In this document: in pieces, positions 1 through 8,953 of the stretch
Layout of the letters: the number at the start of each line of letters is the position of its first letter
Numbering within the stretch: the stretch's first letter is position 1
Notes under the pieces: model-generated
What the model was told of the DNA's origin: nothing
Seen by the model: the letters and a program-made list of their open reading frames with translations, nothing else
Databases searched by the model: none
Position numbers and translations under genes: made by a program
Assembly: GCF_037201965.1 (NCBI RefSeq)
Contig: NZ_CP147518.1
Span: 1,797,001-1,861,000 of the forward strand
Direction of reading: 5' to 3'
Length of the DNA stretch: 64,000 nt
DNA from: Spirosoma sp. SC4-14
GTDB taxonomy: Bacteria; Bacteroidota; Bacteroidia; Cytophagales; Spirosomataceae

Positions 1-2787
1 CTGCTTTACCTGAATCTGGTGAGTACTGATCCCGATATGGACGAGAAGTTTATTTACAACTTCGCCGATATTAACATCCTGGCTGAGCTCAAACGGATCG
101 ACGGCGTAGGCTTTGCCGACATTATGGGCGCTCGCGAATATTCGATGCGGGTTTGGCTCAAGCCCGACCGGATGCGTGCCTACACCATCTCGGCCGAAGA
201 AGTTGTAGACGCTATTAAGAAGCAGAATGTAGAAGCCGCTCCCGGTAAGGCGGGGGAGAGTGCCGACCGAAATCCGCAGGTGTTGCAATATGTGATGCGG
301 TATACCGGCAAATTTAATCAGCCTCAGCAATACGAAAATCTGGTGCTGCGCGCCAATCCGGATGGCTCTATTCTCCGCCTGAAAGACATCGCCGATGTTG
401 AGTTTGGCTCGGCCGATTACAGCGTTACCTCCAAAACCGACGGTCGGCCGTCGGCTTCGATCATGCTGAAACAGCGGCCCGGTTCCAACGCCCGCGATAT
501 TATCAACAATGTAAAAAAACGCATGGCCGAAATTAAGGCGTCTTCTTTTCCGCCGGGTATGACCTACAACTTTGCTTACGATGTGTCGCGCTTCCTCGAC
601 GCGTCGATTCATGAAGTTGTACGAACCCTGATGGAAGCCTTTGTGCTGGTGTTTCTGGTTGTTTTTCTGTTCCTGCAAGACTGGCGATCAACGCTGATCT
701 GCGCGTTGGTAGTGCCGGTTGCGCTGGTGGGTGCCTTTGGGTTCATGAGCCTGATTGGGTTTTCGATTAACCTGCTCACGTTGTTTGCGCTGGTGCTGGC
801 CATTGGTATTGTGGTCGATGATGGCATTGTGGTTGTTGAAGCCGTTCATGCCAAAATGGCCGAAGAGCATCTGCCTCCCGTTCAGGCTACGATGGCAGCC
901 ATGCGCGAAATAAGCAGTGCGCTGATTGCCATTACGCTGGTCATGTCGGCGGTGTTTGTGCCGGTTGCGTTTCTATCGGGGCCGGTCGGAATCTTCTACC
1001 GGCAGTTTTCGCTGACGCTGGCCGTATCGATTCTGATTTCGGGTGTCAATGCGCTGACGCTGACGCCTGCCCTGTGTGCATTGCTGTTGCGCCCTCACGA
1101 TCATCACACTCGCAAAGGCATACTTGGCCGTTTTTTCGACAGCTTCAACCGGGCTTTTGATCGGCTGACGGGTCGTTACCAGCGCTTGCTGAAACGGGTT
1201 GCCCGTCGGACTACCGTTACTGTGGCGATGTTGTTGCTGTTTGTGGCCGGTATCTGGGGCGTTAATTCCATTCTGCCAACGGGTTTCATTCCGACCGAAG
1301 ATCAGGGCATGATTTATGCCAACGTGACCACACCCGCCGGAGCTACCGTACAGCGAACGGAAGATGTGCTGGATAAAATTCAGCGGGTGGCGGCTGGCAT
1401 CGAATCGGTCGAAAACGTATCGACACTGTCTGGCTTTAGCCTGATGACCGACGGTGCGGGGGCTTCGTATGGGATGGGGATGATCAACCTCAAAGACTGG
1501 AAAGATCGAACGCAGTCGGTCGATGATGTAATAGCCATTCTGGAAGAGAAAACGAAGAATATTCAGGACGCGAGCATTCAATATTTTTCGCCCCCAACGG
1601 TACCCGGCTTCGGTAATTCGAGTGGTTTTGAACTGCGAATGCTCGACCGAACCGGCACGGGCGATTTACAAAAAACAAAGAAAGTGGCCGATGATTTTAT
1701 ATCGGCACTGAAAAAACGACCCGAAATCGGTGATGCCTTCACCAGTTTCAACCCCGACTATCCGCAGTATATGCTGCATGTCGATCAGGAGAAGGCTGCT
1801 CAGAAAGGGGTTTCCATCGAAAATGCCATGAACACGCTGCAAACGCTGATGGGGAGTCTGTATGCCACCAACTTTATTCGCTTTGGACAGATGTACCGCG
1901 TGTTTGTACAGGCCGCTCCCGAATACCGGACCAAGCCCGAAGATGTGCTGAATCTGCACGTCAAAAATGATCAGGGCGAAATGGTGCCCTACTCAAATTT
2001 TGTTCGGCTGGAGCGAGTCTATGGTCCCGAACAGCTCATGCGCTACAATATGTACACGTCGGCGCTCATCAACGGCGAATCGGCACAGGGCTACAGCAGT
2101 GGCGATGCGTTGAAGGCCGTTCAGGAAGTAGCTAAACAGACCTTGCCACGAGGCTTTTCGTTCGAGTGGTCGGGTATGTCACGCGAGGAGGTGCTGTCGG
2201 GCGATCAGGCGGTGTATATCTTCGCGATCTGTCTGTTGTTTGTTTATCTGTTGCTGGTGGCGCAATACGAAAGCCTGTTCCTGCCGCTGCCGGTATTGCT
2301 GTCGCTGCCAGCCGGTATTTTTGGCTCGTTTCTGTGCTTGCAACTGGCTGGTTTACAAAATAATATCTACGCGCAGGTGGCGCTGGTCATGCTGATCGGA
2401 TTGCTGGGTAAGAACGCTATTCTGATTGTTGAATTTGCCAGCCAGCGACAGCAGGAAGGACTGTCGATTGTGAAGGCTGCAATTGAAGGTGCCGTTACGC
2501 GGCTGCGTCCTATTCTGATGACGTCGCTGGCCTTCATTGCTGGCTTGATTCCGCTCTGTATTGCGTCGGGAGCCGGAGCCCTGGGTAACCGCTCAATCGG
2601 TACTGCCGCTGCGGGCGGTATGCTCATCGGAACCGTGTTCGGACTGGTGCTGGTGCCCGGACTGTACATTCTGTTTGCAAAGCTGGCCCAGCGCTTTACT
2701 GCTAAAAAATCATCCGGTAACGATCTGGATGCAGACCCACTATCTACTAAAACGAAAACCAACGGTGCAGTTCTTCAGGAGTCATAA
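1..2787 (+). CDS. RND multidrug efflux transporter, HAE1/AcrB type (5' partial)
   Basis: Inner-membrane proton-driven pump that would work with a periplasmic adaptor and the outer-membrane factor encoded next. The frame is open from base 1, so the start lies outside the window; the visible 928 residues lack about 130 N-terminal residues compared with AcrB. Seen: a porter domain, then a run of membrane segments from about residue 210, with the paired aspartates of the proton relay (VVDDGIVVVE, Asp273-Asp274 in window codons, equal to AcrB Asp407/408). A second porter domain and a second bundle of membrane segments follow, ending near residue 900. The adaptor gene is presumably upstream and out of view. 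The stop overlaps the start region of the next gene, so the two are translationally linked. Family is certain; substrate cannot be told. Confidence 0.95.
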   Translation: MLYLNLVSTDPDMDEKFIYNFADINILAELKRIDGVGFADIMGAREYSMRVWLKPDRMRAYTISAEEVVDAIKKQNVEAAPGKAGESADRNPQVLQYVMRYTGKFNQPQQYENLVLRANPDGSILRLKDIADVEFGSADYSVTSKTDGRPSASIMLKQRPGSNARDIINNVKKRMAEIKASSFPPGMTYNFAYDVSRFLDASIHEVVRTLMEAFVLVFLVVFLFLQDWRSTLICALVVPVALVGAFGFMSLIGFSINLLTLFALVLAIGIVVDDGIVVVEAVHAKMAEEHLPPVQATMAAMREISSALIAITLVMSAVFVPVAFLSGPVGIFYRQFSLTLAVSILISGVNALTLTPALCALLLRPHDHHTRKGILGRFFDSFNRAFDRLTGRYQRLLKRVARRTTVTVAMLLLFVAGIWGVNSILPTGFIPTEDQGMIYANVTTPAGATVQRTEDVLDKIQRVAAGIESVENVSTLSGFSLMTDGAGASYGMGMINLKDWKDRTQSVDDVIAILEEKTKNIQDASIQYFSPPTVPGFGNSSGFELRMLDRTGTGDLQKTKKVADDFISALKKRPEIGDAFTSFNPDYPQYMLHVDQEKAAQKGVSIENAMNTLQTLMGSLYATNFIRFGQMYRVFVQAAPEYRTKPEDVLNLHVKNDQGEMVPYSNFVRLERVYGPEQLMRYNMYTSALINGESAQGYSSGDALKAVQEVAKQTLPRGFSFEWSGMSREEVLSGDQAVYIFAICLLFVYLLLVAQYESLFLPLPVLLSLPAGIFGSFLCLQLAGLQNNIYAQVALVMLIGLLGKNAILIVEFASQRQQEGLSIVKAAIEGAVTRLRPILMTSLAFIAGLIPLCIASGAGALGNRSIGTAAAGGMLIGTVFGLVLVPGLYILFAKLAQRFTAKKSSGNDLDADPLSTKTKTNGAVLQES

Positions 2788-4219
2788 TCTTACATATAGT
2801 TTTTGTCTGGCGTGCCTATTGGCAATCGGTATGAGCGGTTGCCGGATTGTTCATACCCCGTCGAAGGTCCCGCCAGTGCCCATGCCTGCCTCTTATACCG
2901 GAAGTACCGATTCGGCCAGTATTGCAGAGTTGAGCAGAGAGAAACTGTTTGCCGATCCATATCTGGTGGCGTTGATCGATACGGCGCTGGCCCGTAATCT
3001 CGATTTGAAAATGGCGGTGCAACGGGTTGAAATGGCGCGTGCCAGTTTTCAGGCCAGTCAGGGGGCATTAGTACCCACCGTCAATGCGGTTGGGTCGGCT
3101 GGCTTTGATCGATACGGGTATTACACGATGAATGGTGTTGGGAATTACGATACCAATCTGTCGGATAATATTAAAGGCCAGAGTCTCATTCCGAATCCAA
3201 CCCCCGACTTCTTTCTGGGTCTGCGCAGTTCGTGGGAACTCGACATCTGGGGGAAGCTACGCAACCGCCGACGGGCGTCCTATACACGTTTGCTGGCTTC
3301 GCAGGAAGGGCGTAATCTGGTTATAACGGCACTAACGGCCGAGGTGGCCCGGTTGTATTACACGCTGCTGGCGCTGGATGGTGAACTGAGTATCATTCGG
3401 GAAAACATTGCGTTGCAACAACAGGCCGTTGAACTGGTAAATGTGCAGAAGGCAGCCGGACGGGTCACCGAACTGGCCGTTCAGCAATTTACGGCTCAAC
3501 TCCTCAATACAAGAGGACTGGAAGGCAAGACGCGTCAACAAATTGTTCAGGCTGAAAATCAGTTAAACGCCTTGCTGGGCCGGTATCCGCAGCCTATCGC
3601 TCGCGGGCAATCAATTGAAGAGCTACAACTTCCGGCAACTGTGGCGGCAGGTATTCCAACGCAACTGATTCGTCGTCGTCCCGATGTGCGTCAGGCCGAG
3701 CGCGAACTCGAAGCGGCCAATGTCGATGTCGCCGTTGCGCAGGCCGAGTTTTTACCGTCGTTAACCTTAACGCCCTATGTGGGCCTGAATACCTTTCGAC
3801 TCGCCACTCTTTTTGATCCGGTTTCGATAGCCGTTGGTGCGCTGGGCGGGCTAACCGTTCCCATCTTTAACCGGAGAGTACTGAAAGGCAATTATGCCGT
3901 TACGGTTGCCCGTAGCCGGGAGGCTTATTACGGCTACCAGAAAACAATCCTGACCGGTGTTAGTGAAGTGACCAGCAGTTTGAAGGGGCTGGAAAATTAT
4001 CGTGGTGTAGCCGATGTGCAGGCGCAGGAGGTCGCTATGCTGCGGAGAGCCACCGCCACCTCAAAAGATTTGTTTGCTAACGGATACGCTACCTATCTGG
4101 AAGTGATTACGGCCCAGCGAAACGTACTCGATGCCGAACTGGCGCAGATCGAAACCAAACGACTCCAGTTCCTATCGCTCGTTGAGCTATACCGGGCGCT
4201 GGGTGGCGGTTGGGAATAG
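2729..4219 (+). CDS. Outer-membrane efflux factor, NodT/OprM family lipoprotein
   Basis: TolC-like channel that completes the tripartite pump with the RND protein just upstream. The N-terminus has a hydrophobic stretch ending in a lipobox (AIGMSGC), so it is an acylated outer-membrane lipoprotein. Two outer-membrane efflux repeats follow, with the family signature of long heptad helices and the RRRPDVRQAERELEAANVDV-type motif near residue 320. The reading frame continues far upstream inside the RND gene, but that part is a shadow. ATG 2729 is chosen; GTG 2765 would give a shorter, more usual 26-residue lipoprotein signal and is a real alternative. Either way the gene overlaps the RND stop, as expected for one operon. 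496 residues is normal for the family. Confidence 0.93.
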   Translation: MQTHYLLKRKPTVQFFRSHNLTYSFCLACLLAIGMSGCRIVHTPSKVPPVPMPASYTGSTDSASIAELSREKLFADPYLVALIDTALARNLDLKMAVQRVEMARASFQASQGALVPTVNAVGSAGFDRYGYYTMNGVGNYDTNLSDNIKGQSLIPNPTPDFFLGLRSSWELDIWGKLRNRRRASYTRLLASQEGRNLVITALTAEVARLYYTLLALDGELSIIRENIALQQQAVELVNVQKAAGRVTELAVQQFTAQLLNTRGLEGKTRQQIVQAENQLNALLGRYPQPIARGQSIEELQLPATVAAGIPTQLIRRRPDVRQAERELEAANVDVAVAQAEFLPSLTLTPYVGLNTFRLATLFDPVSIAVGALGGLTVPIFNRRVLKGNYAVTVARSREAYYGYQKTILTGVSEVTSSLKGLENYRGVADVQAQEVAMLRRATATSKDLFANGYATYLEVITAQRNVLDAELAQIETKRLQFLSLVELYRALGGGWE

Positions 4220-4231
4220 GTGGTTAAGTAG

Positions 4232-4260
4232 ACCTAAAAGGTTTTGAAAACCTTTTAGGT
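4232..4260. repeat. Perfect palindrome between convergent genes, copy 1 of a dispersed repeat
   Basis: ACCTAAAAGGTTTT is followed by one G and then its exact reverse complement: 14-bp arms, 1-nt centre. It lies between the end of the efflux operon and the end of the convergent oxidoreductase gene, so it may act as a bidirectional terminator. The same palindrome, extended to 16-bp arms with a C centre, recurs at 37723-37755. Confidence 0.85.
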
Positions 4261-4281
4261 ATGGGCGGCAAGAGCCACAAT

Positions 4282-5580
4282 CTATACCAGATTCCATTCT
4301 TTGCGATAATGTCGCGATAGCATGGTGTTGGCGGTATGATTGTGTTTGAATTTCTCTTTGTGGGCGTTCCACTCCAGCGGTTGGCCAAGCCGGTAGGAGA
4401 TCAGGCCAAGGTGCATAGGCATCGTCATTTGTCGGGCATAAGCCAGATTGGATTCGGGTTGCCTGCGCGATTTCACGCAGTCGATGAAGTTCTGCTGATG
4501 CCCCGGCGACCGTTCGAGCGTAATCGGAATTTCGGGTATATCGGTCATCGTTACACCATTGATCGTGATTTCGCGGGAGCTGTAGTCGCAGAGTAGTGTT
4601 CCTTTATCGCCTTCGAAATAAGCGCCAATACCCCGTTTTTCGGCACCGGGCACGTTGGGCGGTGTGCTGGTCCAGTGCAGATTCAGTCCGTCGAACTCAT
4701 AGTCGATGTCGATCCATTTGGGCGCGTCGCCGATACCTTCCGGTGCTTCGCCTTTGGCCGAAATACGTTTCAGACCCGTTGGATTGATCGACCACCAGAC
4801 CACATCGGCAATGTGACACCAGAAGTCCTGAAAAACGCCACCCGAATAATCCAGAAAATAGCGGTAGGTGAAGTGGCAGCGTTCGGGCGTATAGAGCGAA
4901 ACGGGAGCCGGACCCTGCCACATATCCCAGTTTAGGGTCGAAGGTGGGTTCTGGTATTTGGCTGGTCCCAGCACGGGCGGGAAACCGGTTTTCCAGAGCC
5001 GAACCGTATGCACTTTTCCGATAGCACCACTCTGTATGATTTCAACCACCCGGTGGTAGTTGTCGCCTGCATGAATTTGGGTGCCGAGCTGAAAAATGCG
5101 GTCGTAGCGGTTCAGCGCTTTGAGCATTTGCTGGCCTTCGCGGACGTTGTAGGAGAGAGGTTTTTCGCCATATACATCTTTGCCGGCCTGAAATGCCATA
5201 ATCGCGACCTGCGCGTGCCAGTGGTCGGGCGTGGCGCAGGTGATGGCGTCAATATCATTACGGTCGAGGAGGTGCCGGAAATCGGCGTAGGTTTTCGCCG
5301 TCGTTTCTGGCCGACCAGTTTCACGGTTTATCGTTTTCAGCGTATCCAGTGCTTTGGCCAGATGTGTTTCATCAACATCGCATAACCCTACCACATCCAC
5401 TTCGGGCAGGTTGGCAAACCATTTCAGATGGTTGGTTCCCATGCCGTTGATTCCGATGTGCGCTACCCGAACGCGGTCGCTGGGGGCAACTTTCCGTTTC
5501 ATACTGGGGAAAAAGGCCAGACTAAGTGCTGCTGCACTGCTCTGTTTCAGAAATTCCCGTCGGGTGGGCTGGAGTGTCAT
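4282..5580 (-). CDS. Gfo/Idh/MocA family oxidoreductase, Tat-exported
   Basis: NAD(P)-dependent sugar or polyol dehydrogenase fold, probably periplasmic. The first residues carry a twin-arginine signal (TRREFLKQSS, then a hydrophobic stretch), typical of Bacteroidota and Planctomycetes members of this family. The Rossmann nucleotide-binding motif follows (VAHIGINGMGTNH, about residue 40), then the family's catalytic-lysine motif EKPLSYN near residue 140. A C-terminal alpha/beta substrate domain with GGVFQDFWCH-type sequence completes it. 432 residues is the usual length. It is convergent with the efflux operon and divergent from the kelch lipoprotein gene. The substrate is unknown; neighbours give no sugar pathway context. 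Confidence 0.92.
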   Translation of the reverse strand: MTLQPTRREFLKQSSAAALSLAFFPSMKRKVAPSDRVRVAHIGINGMGTNHLKWFANLPEVDVVGLCDVDETHLAKALDTLKTINRETGRPETTAKTYADFRHLLDRNDIDAITCATPDHWHAQVAIMAFQAGKDVYGEKPLSYNVREGQQMLKALNRYDRIFQLGTQIHAGDNYHRVVEIIQSGAIGKVHTVRLWKTGFPPVLGPAKYQNPPSTLNWDMWQGPAPVSLYTPERCHFTYRYFLDYSGGVFQDFWCHIADVVWWSINPTGLKRISAKGEAPEGIGDAPKWIDIDYEFDGLNLHWTSTPPNVPGAEKRGIGAYFEGDKGTLLCDYSSREITINGVTMTDIPEIPITLERSPGHQQNFIDCVKSRRQPESNLAYARQMTMPMHLGLISYRLGQPLEWNAHKEKFKHNHTANTMLSRHYRKEWNLV

Positions 5581-5710
5581 GGTTGCAAGGAGTTAAAGGC
5601 CAGTTCTTTACTTTATACCAAGAAATGCAACAGGCCGAAATTCTACTGTATTTGGAGCGGTTTGAGGTTTAATAAATGTAAGCACGGACGGGCATGTGTA
5701 TCTTGTGGAA

Positions 5711-5736
5711 TAAAATAAAATATGAATAATATTGTA
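5711..5736. promoter_or_regulatory. AT-rich hyphenated palindrome shared with the 8.9-kb promoter region
   Basis: AATATGAATAATATT at 5719-5733 is a hyphenated palindrome (AATAT-N5-ATATT) about 80 bases upstream of the kelch lipoprotein start. Nearly the same sequence (AATATGAATAATATCGTA) is found at 8894-8911, upstream of the peptide-export locus. A shared regulator site is possible but is inference only. Confidence 0.35.
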
Positions 5737-5812
5737 TGGAATTTACTGGAATTGGCTACATAGTTAACTCAACCGTAGCCTTGTGGCGTATGGTAGCATC
5801 GGAGAACGATTC

Positions 5813-7138
5813 ATGCGTAGACTTTTGTTTTTTCTTATTGCAGGTATTCTGGTAGGCCATTGGAGCTGCCAAACGACTGTGGAACCTGCTTCGATTATCA
5901 ATACCCAAACCATACTGCCCGATCAGGCAGCATTAGTATCGGTACAGTCGACGGGAAGCAATACGGCCGAAGTGATCGTAAAACTCACCACAACCATCAA
6001 GCGAACCCAGTGGCAGCTAACCATACTGAACAGCGCCGGAAACGGCACAAATGCTACGCTTAGCGAGGGGAGTATCGAACAGCTTGATTTATTTAACCTT
6101 ACTACCTTTAACCTAAGTAACCTTTCGGCGGGGCAATCGTATCGCCTTCGACTTGGTTTTCTCTATAATCAGAAAGATACCATTACAGTTGAGCGAATCT
6201 ATACGCACGCAACCTACAATCCCTGGAAACGCCTGGCGCATCTTGTTTTTAACGATGGCCTATATACGGGCTCTGTTATTGACCGTAGCGACGACCTGTC
6301 GGGGCAACTAGTACGACTAACCCGTTACGTCGACGATGACCAATGGCAGAGTAACGTATATAGCTATCGAACCAACCAATGGTTTACTACGGATGCGCCT
6401 AGCCTGCCACCACGCCGGGGAATGGTTGAGTACAATGTCTTCTTTCAGGGCAAAGATCTGGCCTACTTCTACGGGCTAGGCTATCTGGTCAATGACGAAA
6501 TTCCGGGCAAGTATGCCTACCAGCGCGATATGTACGCCATTTTGAACGGTTTTTTCACCGACGTTATCCCTTTTTATGGGGGGCAACCGGGCGAACTTGC
6601 CTATTTTATTACCACCGAATGGGCCTATTTCCTGACCAACAACGGCTCACCGGCCATGCGTCGGATCTATGCCGATTTAGATCAGGAAGATCGTGCGCCG
6701 TTGCCCGAAGCACCGGGCGTGCTGGCCACCTTTAGCATTGGCGAAATGGGCTATGTGGTCAATCAGGTGCCGGGGCAGCAGCCACATTTGTTTGCTTATG
6801 ATTCGGGGGCAGATGTATGGATTCGCAAAGCTGATTTTCCGGGTAAGGCGCGTTCGCGGGGAATTGGTTTCTCGGTACAAAACAAAGGGTACTATGGGCT
6901 GGGAACCGATGCAAACCAACAGGGGCTTCGTGACTTGTGGCAATACGACCCGGCTACCGACCAGTGGCAATACCACACCGATTATCCGGGGCAGGGCAAT
7001 ACCTATGTAGTTGTGTTTAGCCCATCCAACAGGCAAACGCGCACCTACATCGGCTTCGGGTACGAAAACCAGACCCGAACCGATTCGCCAGCCAAACGTA
7101 TAATAGGCTGCACCGACTTTTGGGAATTCGCACCGTAG
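5813..7138 (+). CDS. Kelch-repeat beta-propeller lipoprotein
   Basis: Predicted cell-surface or periplasmic lipoprotein of 441 residues. ATG 5813 gives a clean lipoprotein signal (MRRLLFFLIAGILVGHWSCQ); a GTG 30 bases upstream adds only hydrophilic residues and is rejected. After an N-terminal immunoglobulin-like region (about residues 25-130) the chain shows repeated blade-like segments: a hydrophobic strand, a Gly-Gly or Gly-Leu-Gly turn, then W-x-x-x-x-x-F/Y-P. Examples are ADVWIRKADFPGKARSRG and DQWQYHTDYPGQG, which are kelch-type. No catalytic residues are evident. It is followed by a DUF4249 lipoprotein in the same direction, and such pairs are common in Bacteroidota surface gene sets. 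The ligand is unknown. Confidence 0.75.
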   Translation: MRRLLFFLIAGILVGHWSCQTTVEPASIINTQTILPDQAALVSVQSTGSNTAEVIVKLTTTIKRTQWQLTILNSAGNGTNATLSEGSIEQLDLFNLTTFNLSNLSAGQSYRLRLGFLYNQKDTITVERIYTHATYNPWKRLAHLVFNDGLYTGSVIDRSDDLSGQLVRLTRYVDDDQWQSNVYSYRTNQWFTTDAPSLPPRRGMVEYNVFFQGKDLAYFYGLGYLVNDEIPGKYAYQRDMYAILNGFFTDVIPFYGGQPGELAYFITTEWAYFLTNNGSPAMRRIYADLDQEDRAPLPEAPGVLATFSIGEMGYVVNQVPGQQPHLFAYDSGADVWIRKADFPGKARSRGIGFSVQNKGYYGLGTDANQQGLRDLWQYDPATDQWQYHTDYPGQGNTYVVVFSPSNRQTRTYIGFGYENQTRTDSPAKRIIGCTDFWEFAP

Positions 7139-7140
7139 GC

Positions 7141-7180
7141 AAAGAGTGAAAGAGCGAAAGAGTGAAAGAGTGAAAGAGTG
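7141..7180. repeat. Short tandem repeat of an octamer
   Basis: About five tandem copies of GAAAGAGT (one copy reads GAAAGAGC) directly after the kelch gene stop. The array runs into the upstream end of the DUF4249 reading frame. Slippage-prone; no function is assigned. Confidence 0.85.
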
Positions 7181-7255
7181 CGTGTGGGAGTCGTTTTTTT
7201 TGTGATTAATGTATTGATTTTTAGTGGTTTGTGTAGTTTTTTTTATTTAGCAAAC

Positions 7256-8317
7256 GTGTTGACTGGAAATTTCTCCCGACTAAAGACTGGCTGGTTTAGC
7301 TGGCTGTTGGCGAGTCTGTTTTTGTGGCTATCGGCCTGTGTCGATGAAGTGTATCTGCCTATCCGTCAGACAGCGTCTCGTCTGGTTGTTGATGGGTACA
7401 TTACTGATGAGGCACCGCCGTATCCAATCAAGCTGACCCTGTCGGGGGCTTATTCGTCGGGTGGGATATTTCCCGAAGACCTCGTTATCAATGGCGCTAT
7501 CGCAACCATTTCCGACGACCGTGGCCAAACCGTCCGGCTGGAACAGGACCCGTTGCAACCCGCTTATTACTGGGCGCGAGATCCGTCCTTTCGCGGCCAG
7601 ATAAACCGCAGTTATACCCTGCGCGTTGTGCTCCCCGACGGCGCAACCTACGTTTCGAGTCCTGAGCTGTTGAAGCCCGTAGCGCCCATCGAGCAGGTGT
7701 ATGCCGAATACAAACGACAGGCTACCGTGACGAAACAACCCGACTATTATCAGGTGATGATCGACACAAAAGACCCGGATACGCCCGAGGATTATTACCG
7801 TTGGTCGGCCTACGGCTACGTTTGGCGCTGGACGGGCACTGACCCTCAGCATAGTAGTTGCAACACCTGTTCGTGTCTGGTGCCTTACTATGGACCTTTA
7901 ACTAACGTATTGTCCGATGGGCTCGTTAATGGCAATCGGATTACCGGACGAACCGTGTTCAATTCGCCGGTTTATGCCGTTGGTAAGCAGTATATCGAGG
8001 TAAGGCAATATTCCATCAGCCGGGCGGCCTATCAGTACTGGAAACTTTTTGACGAACAGCGCACCCGCACCGGGTCGTTGTTCGATCCACAACCGGCGTC
8101 TATCGAAGGCAATGTGTATCAGAAAGCCGATACAACGGAGCGGGCATTAGGTTTTTTCGGGGCGTCGGCCGTGAGTATGCAGCGGCTGGTGATTCGGGCC
8201 GATACGATCAATTACAACCAGTTTCTGAATCGCTACAAGAATACGTTCACTCCCCCCGGCGAATGCCAGAACAATTTTACATCGGCCCAGTTCGGATTAG
8301 CTCCAGCGGGGTGGTAA
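7256..8317 (+). CDS. DUF4249 family lipoprotein
   Basis: Predicted outer-membrane lipoprotein. The lipobox WLSACVDE closes a hydrophobic segment, and the mature part starts with the typical LVVDGYITDEAPPYPIKLTLS. This family usually accompanies TonB-dependent receptors in Bacteroidota; its biochemical role is not established. The frame is open upstream to a GTG at 7178 that lies in the octamer repeat, but that start would put about 50 residues before the lipobox. GTG 7256 (or TTG 7259) gives a normal signal peptide, so it is chosen; the start is the weak point of this call. A Cys pair (CNTCSC, near residue 200) is visible. It follows the kelch lipoprotein after a gap of about 120 bases. Confidence 0.85.
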   Translation: MLTGNFSRLKTGWFSWLLASLFLWLSACVDEVYLPIRQTASRLVVDGYITDEAPPYPIKLTLSGAYSSGGIFPEDLVINGAIATISDDRGQTVRLEQDPLQPAYYWARDPSFRGQINRSYTLRVVLPDGATYVSSPELLKPVAPIEQVYAEYKRQATVTKQPDYYQVMIDTKDPDTPEDYYRWSAYGYVWRWTGTDPQHSSCNTCSCLVPYYGPLTNVLSDGLVNGNRITGRTVFNSPVYAVGKQYIEVRQYSISRAAYQYWKLFDEQRTRTGSLFDPQPASIEGNVYQKADTTERALGFFGASAVSMQRLVIRADTINYNQFLNRYKNTFTPPGECQNNFTSAQFGLAPAGW

Positions 8318-8347
8318 CTGGTTTAAGGAGAGGTTTCAATGGTACTG

Positions 8348-8686
8348 CTAGCGTCTACCACTACCATATTCCCGCCATGTGGCTTCCAGATAGTGTGTAT
8401 ACCGTTTCAGAAAAGTTAGCTCAGTTTGTTGCTGTTCAATGATTGCTGCCTGTTCAGTCAATAAAGTATTGGCGGATTCTGTTTCTGTTGTGGTTTGATC
8501 GTTTCGAAGGGCATCGGTAGTCGTTTCCAGGGCGTCGGCCAGTTGACATAAAAACTGTTCGCAACGCCGGTCACTGCTTTCGAGCCGATGGTAGGTAGGC
8601 TGACTCATGTGGAGTTTTTCGGCCATATATTCCTGTGAGAGACCTTTTGCCTTTCGAAACTGCTTTACGTTATAGGATAGGGACAT
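8348..8686 (-). CDS. XRE-family helix-turn-helix regulator
   Basis: 112-residue DNA-binding protein. An N-terminal HTH_3 domain covers about residues 6-60 (FRKAKGLSQEYMAEKLHMSQPTYHRLE, with the recognition helix around SQPTYHRLE). It is followed by a coiled-coil-like tail (LLTEQAAIIEQQQTELTFLKRY) that could drive dimerisation. It is divergent from the C39-like/VKOR gene across about 270 bases of AT-rich DNA with tandem repeats, so it is a candidate local regulator of the peptide-export locus. That link is inferred from position only. Confidence 0.88.
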   Translation of the reverse strand: MSLSYNVKQFRKAKGLSQEYMAEKLHMSQPTYHRLESSDRRCEQFLCQLADALETTTDALRNDQTTTETESANTLLTEQAAIIEQQQTELTFLKRYTHYLEATWREYGSGRR

Positions 8687-8864
8687 GGTGTAGGTAAGTA
8701 TATTTTATGGTGTATTTGAGATATAAATAACGTAGTTAATTGTATTTTATGTACTATTTATTTCGCTATGTTAAAACGTTTTTTTTTTTAATAGATTGAT
8801 ATTCAGTAGTTTAAATTTTGTGTAGACTAATTATTTAACTACTTTTTTAGTAAGCGGTATACTC

Positions 8865-8932
8865 TTGAATAAAATATGAATAAAAATTGAATAAATATGA
8901 ATAATATCGTAAGGTGTTAACATATTACTTTG
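8865..8932 (+). promoter_or_regulatory. Tandem AT-rich direct repeats and likely promoter of the peptide-export locus
   Basis: Two adjacent copies of about 21 bases, TTGAATAAAATATGAATA (from 8865) and TTGAATAAATATGAATAAT (from 8887), lie upstream of the C39-like/VKOR gene. A -7-like box TACTTTG at 8926-8932 follows. If that box is used, transcription starts near 8939, which favours ATG 8954 over the upstream TTG 8930 as translation start. Part of the repeat also occurs upstream of the kelch gene. Confidence 0.4.
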
Positions 8933-8953
8933 AGCCATTCAACCGCCCGGACT

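Noticed and set aside
973..1959. Long minus-strand frames opposite the RND pump
   Set aside because: They are antisense shadows rich in His, Gln and Arg with no domain, inside a clearly coding gene.
2561..2728. Upstream extension of the outer-membrane factor reading frame
   Set aside because: It lies inside the RND gene in another frame and has no signal or family similarity; starts at 2729 or 2765 explain the lipoprotein signal.
7141..7180. CRISPR-like array
   Set aside because: Only an 8-base tandem repeat without spacers; simple slippage repeat.
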